Assembly: GCF_024679095.1 (NCBI RefSeq)
Contig: NW_026110807.1
Coordinates: 1 to 64,000 of the forward strand
Length of the DNA: 64,000 nucleotides
Reading direction: 5' to 3'
DNA from: Eriocheir sinensis
Lineage: Eukaryota; Arthropoda; Malacostraca; Decapoda; Varunidae
Positions 54,669 to 64,000 of this stretch are shown here, piece by piece (the stretch's first letter is position 1; each line of letters begins with the position of its first letter). The translations under genes were made by a program, and so were the position numbers. The notes below the pieces were generated by a model. It searched no databases and was not told where the DNA came from. It worked only from the letters and a program-made list of their open reading frames with translations.

Positions 54669-56072
54669 CAATTTTTTTTATATAATATGTACTCGCTCTG
54701 TGTGTATTATTTTTTATATATATGTACTTGTGTTGTGTATTTTTTTTCTTCATTTTTTTTTATGGCGAATGTGTATTTTTGTTTTTAGGCTTAGCATGTA
54801 TTTAGTCTGGATTAAGAAAGAACAAATTAGCCTGGATTAAGAAAGAACAAATAAAATAGACTAGTAGGCTTAGCATGTATTTAGTCTGGATTAAGAAAGA
54901 ACAAATTAGCCTGGATTAAGAAAGAACAAATAAAATAGACTAGTAGGCTTAGCATGTATTTAGTCTGGATTAAGCAAGAACAAATTAGCCTGGATTAAGA
55001 AAGAACAAATAAAATAGACTAGTAGGCATAGCATGTATTTAGTCTGGATTAAGAAAGAACAAATTAGCCTGGATTAAGAAAGAACAAATAAAATAGACTA
55101 GATTAAGGTAATATAATAACTTGTCATACCATTTTTTTTCCACTATATTTCAATAAAAATGTATAAAATCTACTTTTCCCGTTCCTACCCCAAGACAATC
55201 GATATAACTCCAGTCAATATGAAAATCAACAGTAACACACGCACACACACACACACGCTTATGCTGGCAAACTGAAAAATCAATAGCGGGTAGAGGGAGG
55301 GTTAGTGGTACCCTCAGACTGACCATCAAGTCACCGGTAGGGCATAGAGGGGGGACACGCACACACATGCTGGCAAACTGGAAAAAAAATCAATAGCGGG
55401 AGAGGGAGAGGGAGGGGGAAAGGTAGCCACAGGCCTCCGCCCAACAAGGCACCGCTCGCGCTAACCGATCCCCGGCAGGAGGGTGACGCCCGGCACGGTG
55501 CGAAAGGACCGATCCCCGGCAGGAGGGTGACGCCCGGCACGGCGAAAGGACGCCCCTAACCGATCCCCTGAACAAGGCACCGCTCGCGCTAACCGATCCC
55601 CGGCAGGAGGGCGCGAAAGGACGCCCCTAACCGATCCCCCGAACACGTCACCGCTCGCGCTAACCGATCCCCGGCAGGAGGGCGACGCCCCGGCACGGCG
55701 CGAAAGGACGCCCCTAACCAATCCCCGGCAGGAGGGTGACGCTCAGGCCTCCGGGGAGACACGATGGCGTGGAAGGTGGTGGGTGTTTGGGGTGGGGTGG
55801 GTGGGTGGGTGGGTGGGGGGGGGGGAATGGTCACTTTTGGGTAGGTTTGTGACCACTCCCCGGTTGGGTAGTGGGGAGGTCCCCTCGGCGGCTGGCTGCC
55901 CGCGCGGCTGGCTGGCCGTCCGGCTGACTGGCCGCACGGCCGGCCGGGAAATTCGACGTACAAAAATTTTTCGACGTCAAAAATTTTTCGACGTCATTTT
56001 TTTTTGGCTGCAAATTCTTGATCATGCTTGCGAATTATTTTGGTCCCGTCACTGTCACCATTACCTACTACT
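54632..56072. repeat. Maverick right terminal inverted repeat (about 1.44 kb)
   Basis: Complement of the left TIR. It starts inside the last codons of the spliced gene (NVLDESPIFSA), then has four 79-bp units (54,790-55,105), (CA)n, the GC-rich minisatellite (55,430-55,760), a G-tract and the terminal cctactact. It ends at 56,072, followed by the duplication gaaaat at 56,073-56,078. Confidence 0.9.
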
Positions 56073-56345
56073 GAAAATAATAGAATAGTATTCCTAAATG
56101 CAAAATAATACCCTAGCGTTCATGAATGCAAAATAATAGAATAGTATTCCTAACTGCTAAATAATAGCCTAATATTAATGCATACAAAATAATAGAATAG
56201 TATTCCTAACTGCTAAATAATAGCCTAATATTAATGCATACAAAATAATAGAATAGTATTCCTAAATGCAAAATAATAGCCTGGTTTAACAAAATGAAAA
56301 ATTATAAGCTAGTGTACGCAGTAAAATTATTAGCTAGAGTACAAA
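56073..56345. repeat. AT-rich minisatellite, right flank of the Maverick
   Basis: Monomers of about 28 bp alternate: aaataatagaatagtattcc, then aaataatagcctaatattaa, repeated about eight times. Same family as the left flank. The first six bases are the right target duplication. Confidence 0.8.
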
Positions 56346-56599
56346 GTAAAATTATAATGTATTTCTCTTGACTACTTGACTAGCGTGTTAGCAAGTTATT
56401 ACAGATTGTAAAACTCTTTCCACTTACAATTTATTACATAAGTTGTAGATACTGTATAACATGCAAAAAACCTTACACCATACGAATAAAATCCAATATT
56501 CCTCAAAACAACTTACTTCGTTCCCAGGAGATCACGACCCCCAGGTTAAGAACTGCTGAATTAGAAGCAAGAAACAATAAAGCAATATCAGCGACAGCA
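56346..56599. other. No gene seen
   Basis: AT-rich, unassigned, ahead of a CR1 fragment. Confidence 0.35.
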
Positions 56600-57375
56600 A
56601 GGGAGGGTAGCACGGGCTACTACTTACTTGAAGCACTGGGTGGTCGTTACTAACCGACTATCAAATTTGAGTCGACACAAGCAACTGGCGAAAAGTAATC
56701 CTAAGGGCTTCTTTCAGACGTATAGAACAAAAACACGGGAGAAAATTGGACCGCTGAAAACAAACACAGGGGAGCTAGTAGAAAATTACAAAAATATGAG
56801 CACATTGTTGAACGACTACTTCCTTTCAGTATTCACACAGGAGGATCGAACGACTATACCGGAAAGAGTTCAGGTGTACGAGGGCGGGGATGGCGATAAA
56901 TTGAGGGATATAATCATTACCAGGCAAGTAGTTCAGGATGAGATAGATAAGCTTAAGAAGAACAAGTCGCCAGGTCCTGACGGGATATTTCCGAGGGTAT
57001 TAAAGGAATTAGGTAATGTACTCAGTGACCCACTAACCAACATCTTTAAGATGTCGGTAAATACTGGCTATGTGCCGAGCCTATGGAAAGTAGCTAATGT
57101 GACGCCGATTTTCAAAAAGGGGGACAGGTCAGTTGCTTCAAACTATCGCCCAATTAGCTTAACATCGGTTATAGGCAAGATACTGGAGTCCATAATAGCC
57201 AGGAACATTCGGGAGCATTTAAAAACATTCAAAAATAGACTAGATAAATTCATGGACAGCGATATTAGGTGGGGTTAGATACACGGGAGCTTAGGGTCAA
57301 AGGAGCTGCCTCGTACAGGCCTACCGGCCTCTTGTAGACTCCTGCGTTCTTATGTTCTTATGTTCTTATAGTCGC
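56600..57375 (+). pseudogene. CR1-type LINE, internally deleted copy
   Basis: The frame 56,628-57,278 reads KSNPKGFFQTYRTKTREKIG, LLNDYFLSVFTQEDRTTIPE, KKNKSPGPDGIFPRVLKELG, NVTPIFKKGDRS and SNYRPISLTSVIGKILE. It then jumps directly to KTFKNRLDKFMDSDIRWG, the C-terminal end. The whole palm with the YADD box and the thumb is deleted in frame, leaving a continuous 216-codon frame. The 3' tail with gttcttatgttcttatg repeats follows at 57,340-57,370. Same family as the inverted fragment at 2721-4238. Confidence 0.8.
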
Positions 57376-57457
57376 CAGGCCCTGCGTTCATCGCGAACCG
57401 CCGCAACGGGTTTTATTTTCAAAATTGGGCTCCTCTGCGTACAGTCGCGCGCATTCA

Positions 57458-57875
57458 CATAAGAACATAAGAACATAAGAACGCAGGAGTCTGCAAGAGG
57501 CCGGTAGGCCTGTACGAGGCAGCTCCTTTGACCCTAAGCTCCCGTGTATCTAACCCCACCTAATATCGCTGTCCATGAATTTATCTAGTCTATTTTTGAA
57601 TGTGACAATTGTATTGGCACTCACCACATGACTGCTAAGCCTATTCCACTCATCCACCACCCTGTTAGTAAACCAATTTTTGCCTATGTCCCTGTTGAAT
57701 CTGAATTTATCCAGTTTAAACCCGTTACTTCGTGTCCTACCCGGTTCTCTTACCAACAAAACCTTATGAATGTCTCCCTTATTAAAGCCCTTCATCCATT
57801 TATAAACCTCGATCATGTCTCCACGCACCCTTCGCCTTTCTAGAGAATGCAAGTTTAACTGTTTGAGTCTTTCAG
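57458..57875 (-). pseudogene. CR1-type LINE 3' end, inverted
   Basis: Minus-strand frame 57,852-57,550: HSLERRRVRGDMIEVYKWMK, LLVREPGRTRSNGFKLDKF, FKNRLDKFMDSDIRWG. Its tail cataagaacataagaac at 57,458-57,482 faces the tail of the upstream copy, so the two form an inverted pair about 90 bp apart. Truncated at about 57,875 (QTVKLAF). Confidence 0.8.
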
Positions 57876-57907
57876 TATCTTAAAACACTATCCATCAGGC
57901 AAGAGCG

Positions 57908-58175
57908 TTTTTTTTTTTTTTTTTTTTTTACATCAAGCTTAGCAGCTTGAGGCAAAAAACAAAAACAAATTACAAAGGAAATGTCCGCTAGTCGCTGCTG
58001 CAATACAGGGAAAATAATGAGGCCAGAAGAGAGGTCAAATTCGGGAGAAGAGATGTCTTGATGCTCTCCTCCAGAAAGAGTTCAAGTAAGGCAGGAGAAA
58101 AAGACGAAGGAAGGCTGTTCTAGAGTTTACCAAGAAGAGATAAAATAATGAAGATGCTGATTAAGCTCATGATAG
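57908..58175 (-). pseudogene. LINE D copy 6 (inverted 3' end, decayed)
   Basis: Starts with a 25-base poly-T (the A tail on the other strand), then the complement of the family 3' UTR (tgtccgctagtcgctgctgc) and of the C-terminal region (ttcgggagaagagatgtctt). Strongly diverged. Its end near 58,175 is unclear. Confidence 0.6.
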
Positions 58176-58837
58176 TTACTTTATTCTGAACACTGATATG
58201 GGCACCTGCATGCTATCAAGCCAACAAATATTTCCTCATTCAAGATAATGACATGTAGGAGGAAGACTTGCAGTAACTATGTATTATCTTCCTGCAAATA
58301 ATCCCAATAAATGAGCAGCATCGGTTATTCTCGCTTGTCGAATGGGTATCTTGAATATTAGGTGCCAATATTTAATTTATAATTATTTTAGTAAACAATC
58401 AAGCGAACATATATGAAATTTTGAATAGCAACTGGAGCTCCCAGGTTTTCCCTACAATGGCTTCGTTTTGTATGAAATAAAGCAAGGTAGGCAATACTTT
58501 CTGCTTTGCTATAACTTGATACGAAATCATTGGAATTAGTTGAATGGAATTTCTCATCTCCTTTACGCCGAGGCACTGGATGTGATGTGTGCTACTTACG
58601 TGGAGTTTGGAAAGTATCCCATTGGGCTATCCTATAATTTCTAATTTGACGTAGTCTTTTTTTTCTGCCACCTCAAGGGTGGGAGCACGAGCTTTATAAA
58701 GCCCGATATGGTCAAGCAGAATTGTCCCTCCGCAGAAAGGCCATGGGCCCTTGTCGGGTGACGGCCAATGAAGAGGAGGATGCCGACACAGACTCCATCG
58801 GTTGACATCAGCCGAGTCGACGAGGGCTGGCGTGTCT
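58176..58837. other. No gene seen
   Basis: Unassigned. 58,660-58,830 contains a GC-richer segment with gcccgatatggtcaagcaga that may be an unclassified repeat. Confidence 0.35.
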
Positions 58838-59967
58838 TTTTTTTTTTTTTTTACAGTGAGAGAGACAGCTCATGGACATCAAAACAAAAAAGCAACAAAA
58901 GAGCCCGCTACGCACTGCTCCAACAAAACGAGGCAGAGTAAGAGGCCAAAAGAGAGGTTAATTTCGGGAGATGTGTTTTTAGACTCCTCTCTTGAAAGAG
59001 GTCAAGTCATAGGCAGGAGTAAATATAGATAAAAGAAGGCTGTTCCAGAGTTCCAGAAGATACTGGTTAACTCTTGCATAAGGGGTTTGGACAGTATAGG
59101 TATGAGCTAAAGTAGAATGTCGAGTGCAGCGGGGCCGCGGAAGGGGAGGAGGCATGCAGTTAGCAAGTTCAGAAGAGCAGTCAGCATGAAAATATAGGTA
59201 GAAGATAGAAAGAGATGCAACACTGCGGCTGAATTTGAGAGGTAGGAGACTGTCAGTAAGGTGGGGAGTTGATAAAACGAAGAGCCTTAGACTCCACTCT
59301 GTGCAAAAGGGTTGTGTGTGTGGAGTCCCCCCACATGTGAGATACATACTCCATACGAGGGCGGGCAAGTCATCTGGACAGCATCTGTGCGGGGGAAAAA
59401 AGAACTAGTGAAGACGATACAGAACGCCCAACTTCGAGGAAGCTGATTTAGTAGGAGAGATGTGAAGTTTCCAGTTACGATTTTGAGTTATGTATAGACC
59501 GAAGATGTTTAGTGTAGAAGAGAGTGACAGCTGAGTTGTCGAAGAATAGGGGGTAGGTGTTTGGAAGATTTTGTCGAGTTGATAGGTGAAGATATTGAAT
59601 TTTTGAGGCGTTCTACGACACCAGGTTCTTCCTGCCCCAGTCAAAAATGATAGCAAGGTCTGAGGTTAAGCATTCTGCAGCCTCCAGTCTTCTGTTGAAA
59701 GAAGTTGAATAATACAAAGTAGAGTAATCAGCGTACGAGTGGATAGGACAGTTTGTTATGGAAAGAAGATCGTTAATGAATAACAGGAAGAGAGTGAGTG
59801 ATAGGACAGAGCCCTGCGGGACACCACTGTTGATAAGTTTAGGGGAAGAACAGTGACCGTCTACCACAGAAAAGACAGAACAGCCAGAAAGGAAGCTGGA
59901 GATAAAGATACAGAGAGAGGGATAGAATCAGTCGGAGGAAAGTTCAGAAAGCAAAGAATTATGTCAG
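58838..59967 (-). pseudogene. LINE D copy 7 (inverted)
   Basis: Minus-strand order: SGVPQGSVLSLTLFLLFIND and SYADYSTLYYSTSF (59,867-59,613; active-site YADD changed to YADY), then TPYSSTTQLSLSSTLNIFGL (59,656-59,405) and the tail SLLPLKFSRSVASLSIFYLY to TSFKR (59,368-58,979). 5'-truncated at about 59,967, where an RTE-X fragment begins. It has a poly-T start at 58,838-58,853. Confidence 0.75.
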
Positions 59968-60410
59968 CAGTTGTACGCGGTGGACCCTCCAAGTGAGCAG
60001 CTTTCAATTGCTGGGTTGCAGGTGACGGATACCGATCCACCTATCGATGAAAGTCCATTCTCTCCTGACGAGGTAAGAGAGGCTGTTGCAAAGTTGAGGG
60101 GTGGAAAGGCATCTGGCATCTGTAACATCAGTGCGAAGCTGCTCAAAGCTGGAGGTGAGGCCATGATCCACGGGTTGCATGAGGTCTTTACTGCCGCATG
60201 GAAATCTGATACCATTCCGTCTGACTGGAAGAGGGTGCTGGTCATGCCTCCCCTTTCTCTGGAAAGGGAACCGCCAAGACTGCAACAACTACCTTGGTAT
60301 TACACTGCTCAGTGTGCCAGGAAAGGTGCTTGCCCACCTATTGCTCATGCAAATTCGCAGCCAACTGCTGAAGCTACAGAGACCTGAACAGTCTGGGATC
60401 ACGCCAGGTA
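59968..60410 (+). pseudogene. RTE-X-like LINE, RT entry fragment
   Basis: The frame from 59,971 reads PSEQLSIAGLQVTDTDPPID, SPDEVREAVAKLRGGKASGI and DTIPSDWKRVLVMP, then shifts at about 60,250 into KGNRQDCNNYLGITLLSVPG and LLKLQRPEQSGITPGK. This is the start of an RTE/RTE-X-type RT. It is cut at about 60,410 by the Harbinger-like copy. Confidence 0.7.
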
Positions 60411-61575
60411 AGCTGGCCGACAGTTACCAAGGAGTTGGCCGATGGTCTTCCCTACGGTCTTCCCAACTGTCTTGGCGACAGCCTTGCCAACTCTCGCCGA
60501 AGTCAACCAAAATATTAATGGAATATTTTGGCCGCAAACATCTGCCCAGCACTTTCCTTTTCACGGGCCATGAGTTATATATAATGGATCGCAACTTTCC
60601 GTTGTGCCATTTAATTTAACCCCAGAGAGAGGCAGCACGAGTGCGTGCGTGCTGTGATGGCTCCCAAATTTGTGCCAGTAAAACGTAACCATGCCCAAAA
60701 CTTGTTGTGTTTGCGATTGCAAAAATGAAAATATAAATCTCCTGATGGGCGCAGTGAAGGTAGTCAAGGCCCGTATTAGAACGAGTAAGCGCCCCTCAAC
60801 ACTGCACCGACTCTGGGCCACGACAACTCAGCGACTTTTGGATTTGACAAGATTTTTTGTTTACGTCTTGGTGTTAGCTAGTATGATTGCCGACAGTCGT
60901 CGCCTGTCTGGGACATTCGGCCAACTAGTTGCCAGCACGTCGGCGACATGCTGACAATTAGTCTCAAGACGAGTCTCAACGGCCATTTTTTTTATTAAAT
61001 GGCGCCATTTCTACGACAACCACGACTCTGCCGACCGATTGTCCTACAGTAGCAGACGGTCTTGACGACAGTCTTGCAGACGATCTCCGGCTCTCGGAAA
61101 GACTGTCTGTAAACTGGTTGGCCGACCAGCTGACCAACAGTTGCCAAAGAGTTGGCCGACGGTCTTCTCAACGCTCTTCCCGACTGTCTTGGCGGCAGTC
61201 TTGCCAACTGTCGCTGAATTCTACCTATATTTTTAAAAGGATATTTTAGCTGCAGACATATGCCCAGAGCTCTCCTTTTCATGGGTCCTGGGGTATATAA
61301 TAATGGGCTGCGACTTTCCGTTGTCATTCAACTCCTGTGAGAGGCAGCAGGAATGCGTGAAATGTTGCGTTCCGTTTTGGCTGTCTGAATGGTCAAGTAT
61401 ATAAAATTCAGTATTTTAAAACTGTAGTGAGCGCATTTTTCGGTGAATCACAAAGCCAATCCTTAAAATAATGTGTATCAAGGGTCGTCCTGAATACGTG
61501 TAAAATACGCGACTTAACGTCCCTCGCCCTGTCCGCCAGCCTCCACCAGCAGCGGGCAGCGGCTGTCAGTCATGG
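60411..61575. mobile_element. Harbinger-like element, second (rearranged) copy
   Basis: Homologous to 1160-2549. 60,411-60,780 matches an inner part of that element, including the MPKTCC relic at 60,691. 60,786-60,830 matches its left end (accgactctgggccacgaca), and 60,880-61,575 matches its following part, up to words such as gcctccaccagcagcg. It therefore appears to be two truncated copies, one starting inside the other. No clean duplication is visible. Confidence 0.65.
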
Positions 61576-61790
61576 TAGGATAGAGAAATGAGCGTTCGTT
61601 TCTTGGCGCCGCAACTGCAGGGTTATATGGCGCCGAATATAAAACTAAATAAACTATACTAAAAAAACTAAAAAAAAACGGTAATTGATTAAAAACATAA
61701 TAAAAAAGAACTCAATAAAAGAACAATAAAACCTACAGAAGGTTGAGAATGCCAACCTCCTGTAGGAAGCCATAACCATCATGTCCCGGG
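61576..61790. other. No gene seen
   Basis: A-rich sequence near 61,640-61,735. Probably the A-rich 3' tail of the I-type LINE on the minus strand. Confidence 0.4.
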
Positions 61791-62262
61791 GAGAGTCCTT
61801 TCTCCCCTAGCACCGGAGAGAGAGAGAGAGAGAGATAAACTCCCATCTCCATCCCGACACCGGGAGAGGTACTGCTCTCGCAAGTCCCCGAGACTGAGGC
61901 ACTCGACCAGCAAGTGCCGAACAGTCAGGGGGACCAAGCAGTCATTACAGTACGGCTGGACTCCTCGGGACATGAGGAAGCCATGTGTATGTCGAGTATG
62001 ATCCACCCTAAGGCGGGCCAGGACAGTCTCTCTCTTACGACTCCTAATATGGGAATACGACGAGGGACGCACAGACCTGGTCGTGACCTCCCCTATCTCT
62101 GTCGTGCCACACCCTCTGGAGTGCAGACCGCACGGTGAGATGTAAGTCCCTAAATGGAAGAGCGCATTGTGAGGGAGGACGAGAAGCAGCGGCCCGCGCC
62201 ACCTCATCGGCCTCCTCGTTACCACGCACAGAGACGTGGGCAGGTACCCAACATATATTTAT
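61791..62262 (-). pseudogene. I-type LINE ORF2, end of RNase H and C-terminal tail
   Basis: Minus-strand: GNEEADEVARAAASRPP (62,229; the last RNase H motif), then VLARLRVDHTRHTHGFLMSR, PYCNDCLVPLTVRHLLVECL and a final segment with (GA)n-derived SLSLSL at 61,810-61,835. The CxxC...H...C tail is usual after RNase H in I-type elements. Frames differ between the first part and the tail, so one frameshift is present. Confidence 0.75.
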
Positions 62263-62700
62263 TTAATGGCCACGCCTTTTGGCCAGAACCAGCCAGCTTA
62301 AAACTTCTAAAACTATAGGGTGGGTGCTCCTAAAATCTTCTATTGCGGACAGGGCTGCCTGTGAGTCAGAGTAGACAGTAAAAATACCGACAGGCAAAGT
62401 GAAGATGATGCGAATTGCTAAAAGAATGGCAGATAAATCTGCGGTAAAAATTGAGGCTAGAGCAGGTAAAGTTCCAAAATGGGAAAAGTCTAGAAAGACA
62501 GCTCCAAATCCAACCCCAGCATCGGATTTGGAGCCGTCCGTGTATACTGGTACAGAAGTGGCATGACTGTCTGTGTGAGACAGGAAAAGCTGTCGAGCAG
62601 TTCCCACCGAGATGCTTGCTTTGTTAACCCGGTAGCTGCGGGGATCATGTTTCTTAAAGGCCCCTCTAAGCGAGAAAAATGAGAAAAAAATCATCACTCA
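62263..62700 (-). pseudogene. I-type LINE ORF2, RNase H domain
   Basis: Minus-strand frame of 144 codons with SVPVYTDGSKSDAGVGFGAV (first catalytic Asp), IFTADLSAILLAI (Glu replaced by Asp at the usual TAEL position) and TVYSDSQAALSAI (third catalytic Asp). Ahead of it comes GTARQLFLSHTDSH, the linker from RT. RNase H in a LINE identifies the I group. The E-to-D change at the second position is notable, but may be natural in this family. Confidence 0.8.
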
Positions 62701-63130
62701 CGCAAACCATTTCATAATATATATACCAACGCATTTGTGATCATTTTTTATTATTTTTTTTTTTTTTATTAATATCAAAAAAAAAAATTTGGCCCGTTGC
62801 TGGTAAACGCCAAGCCATCCGTCGCTGCTCTGCTACTGTTAAAGTTGAAGCACCGACAGAAATGTGTATTTGGAAACTCCCACGGTGTGATGGGGGGTAT
62901 CTGATAGACTGCTATAGGAAAATATGGTAGTGAGAGGTCCCCAATGACATTACGGACACGAAAACCAGTTTGTCTTTGCATGGCGCCCCCGGAGAGGGGC
63001 CTCCCTGTTTGTACAGTGGTCTTTCGCTGGAGGGTTGACCCCAGCACTAATGTTTTTCTTTTTGGCCCAATGGCTGATGCGTCTTGCCGAGGAAGGTCTA
63101 GCTTTCCCCGACCTACTACTTCTGCCGGTG
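62701..63130 (-). pseudogene. I-type LINE, RT-RNase H connector after internal deletion
   Basis: Minus-strand reading of 63,167-62,775 includes TGFRVRNVIGDLSLPYFPIA and ITPWEFPNTHFCR, which looks like the connector between RT and RNase H. The segment just upstream is the end of ORF1 (63,137-63,553). The endonuclease and most of the RT are therefore missing: an internal deletion joins ORF1 to late ORF2. A T-rich stretch lies at 62,743-62,768. Confidence 0.55.
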
Positions 63131-63983
63131 GCTTTCTCACTCTCCCCTCCCCCCAAACTTCCGCCACCCCGACAAGGCGGCAAGGGAGGGAGACACGGAT
63201 GAAGCCTCCGGTACAGACTGTGCGGAGGCTGAGGACACGGGCGCCGGCAGAGCCGCACCGAGATCGTGGGCAGCAGCGGCCACCGGTTGAGGGTCAGTAG
63301 TAGCCACTGGTGCAGGGGTGGCGGCCGAAGCTGGCACCCGGGATTCTTTCAGCAACCCAGGTGAGGGAGCTGGAGAAGGCATGTTGCCTAAAAGACTTCT
63401 CACTGAGCCTCCGCTTCTGCTGATGGGGCTGACTGCAGCCATCAGCAGGCGTCTGGAGAGATGCGGCCATTTCAGGCAAAATTGAGGTTGTGGAAGGAAC
63501 AGACTTGGTAGTGGTAAAATGACGATGGGCATGGGCATTAAGGGCAGCGGCATATGTCATTCCAGAGCTAGACATTTTGGTGAGGGCAAGTTGTTTCGCC
63601 TCAGGAAAGGGCACCCTTTCCTGGTTGCGTATATTAATGACTTCCCTTTCAAATCGGTAGCGCTGACATTTCTTTGATAAAGCCGGATGAGGCTCACCAC
63701 AGTGGTAGCACCGCACAGGGCCAGGACAGTCGTCACCGTGGTTATCCATACCACAGGACACACATATCGTTGCAAGGCCGTTTTTCAAGCGCCGGCAGGT
63801 CTGGGTGACGTGTCCATACGCTTGACAATGGAAGCATCTTCTTGGGTTGGGGATATAGGGCTTCACATTCAGATTTAGCCAGGCCAGCTTGACAGTCTTG
63901 GGCAGTACTAATCGGTTGAAAGTAATGAACAGGGTTGATGTAGGTGTGAGTACTCCGTCTACTTTTCGTTGAACTAGTCGCAC
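63131..63983 (-). pseudogene. I-type LINE ORF1 (gag-like) with three zinc knuckles
   Basis: Minus-strand frame 63,983-63,294 reads NVKPYIPNPRRCFHCQAYGH, then the knuckle series CFHC..GH..TC, CVSC..NH..DC, CYHC..PH...KC. It continues with FEREVINIRNQERVPFPEAK and a Ser/Thr-rich tail, and further in the -2 frame (63,553-63,137) with an Ala/Pro/Ser-rich end. Gag-type ORF1 proteins of I and jockey elements carry exactly such triple knuckles. The N-terminal part lies beyond the window edge. Confidence 0.8.
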
Positions 63984-64000
63984 TGAAGTTACATCATAGT

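Larger units (their letters stand above)
41745..56072 (+). mobile_element. Maverick/Polinton DNA transposon, complete ends
   Basis: The element begins agtagtaggtaatggtgaca and ends with its complement, so it has the 5'-AG...CT-3' ends typical of Mavericks. It is flanked by a perfect 6-bp duplication, gaaaat (41,739-41,744 and 56,073-56,078). Length 14,328 bp. It encodes a protein-primed family B DNA polymerase, an integrase C-terminal remnant, small basic proteins, a macro-domain protein and an adenain-type protease remnant. Mavericks replicate by their own polymerase and insert by a retroviral-type integrase. I see no capsid genes, no packaging ATPase and no integrase core, so this copy cannot move or form particles alone. 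Confidence 0.93.

Noticed and set aside
41745..56072. Reading the element as an endogenous nimavirus or adenovirus
   Set aside because: AG ends, 6-bp duplication, long TIRs, protein-primed PolB and integrase scrap fit Maverick/Polinton best; no genes of those viruses beyond the adenain-type protease, which Mavericks share.

Overview
The window is gene-poor, repeat-packed eukaryotic DNA. I see no conserved host gene. Almost every readable coding stretch belongs to a transposable element, and most are broken by stops or frameshifts. The LINE families, very long (TA)n arrays, a Penelope-like element and tRNA-derived SINEs look like a decapod crustacean genome, most likely a brachyuran crab. The assignment is from memory of such repeats; the sequence alone does not prove the species.

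Layout. 1-298: Tc1/mariner-like transposase start on the minus strand, cut by the window edge. 541-5640: an L2-type LINE split by a 1.39 kb Harbinger-like element (1160-2549, 39-bp perfect TIRs, TAA duplication) and by an inverted CR1 fragment (2721-4238) that itself holds a 244-bp TTAA-flanked piggyBac-like MITE. 6.3-10.6 kb: decayed LINE pieces inside hAT-like ends, then a zone of GTACCG hexamers, (AG)n arrays and a hairpin. 11.7-15.4 kb: SINE, (TA)n, Penelope-like remnant, a gag-type ORF1. 15.6-24.7 kb: three copies of one non-LTR family (called LINE D here) and an RTE-like fragment. 24.7-34.3 kb: a CR1 element whose ORF1 carries an SGNH esterase domain, interrupted by a 5.3 kb hAT transposon with a perfect 8-bp duplication, and by a SINE. 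34.4-41.2 kb: LINE D and RTE-like fragments in reverse, (TA)n arrays, a third SINE, GGATGC hexamers. 56.1-64.0 kb: minisatellite, CR1 fragments, more LINE D, an RTE-X fragment, a second Harbinger-like copy, and an I-type LINE with zinc-knuckle gag and RNase H.

The main object is at 41,745-56,072: a Maverick/Polinton, a self-synthesising virus-like DNA transposon. It has 5'-AG...CT-3' ends, kilobase-scale terminal inverted repeats and a perfect 6-bp target duplication (gaaaat). From left to right it holds an acidic ORF in frame with a protein-primed family B DNA polymerase, the C-terminal scrap of a retroviral-type integrase, two small basic genes, a macro-domain (ADP-ribose-binding) gene, an adenain-type cysteine protease remnant, a block of complex tandem repeats, and an apparently spliced gene whose stop codon lies in the right TIR. 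I find no capsid proteins, no packaging ATPase and no integrase catalytic core, and the polymerase carries several single-base frameshifts. This copy is therefore a relic, unless some indels are assembly errors. The macro-domain gene and the spliced gene reaching into the TIR are its least expected parts.

The elements form layers: insertions sit inside older insertions, and several excise cleanly on paper to restore the reading frame of the host LINE. That gives a relative order of events.
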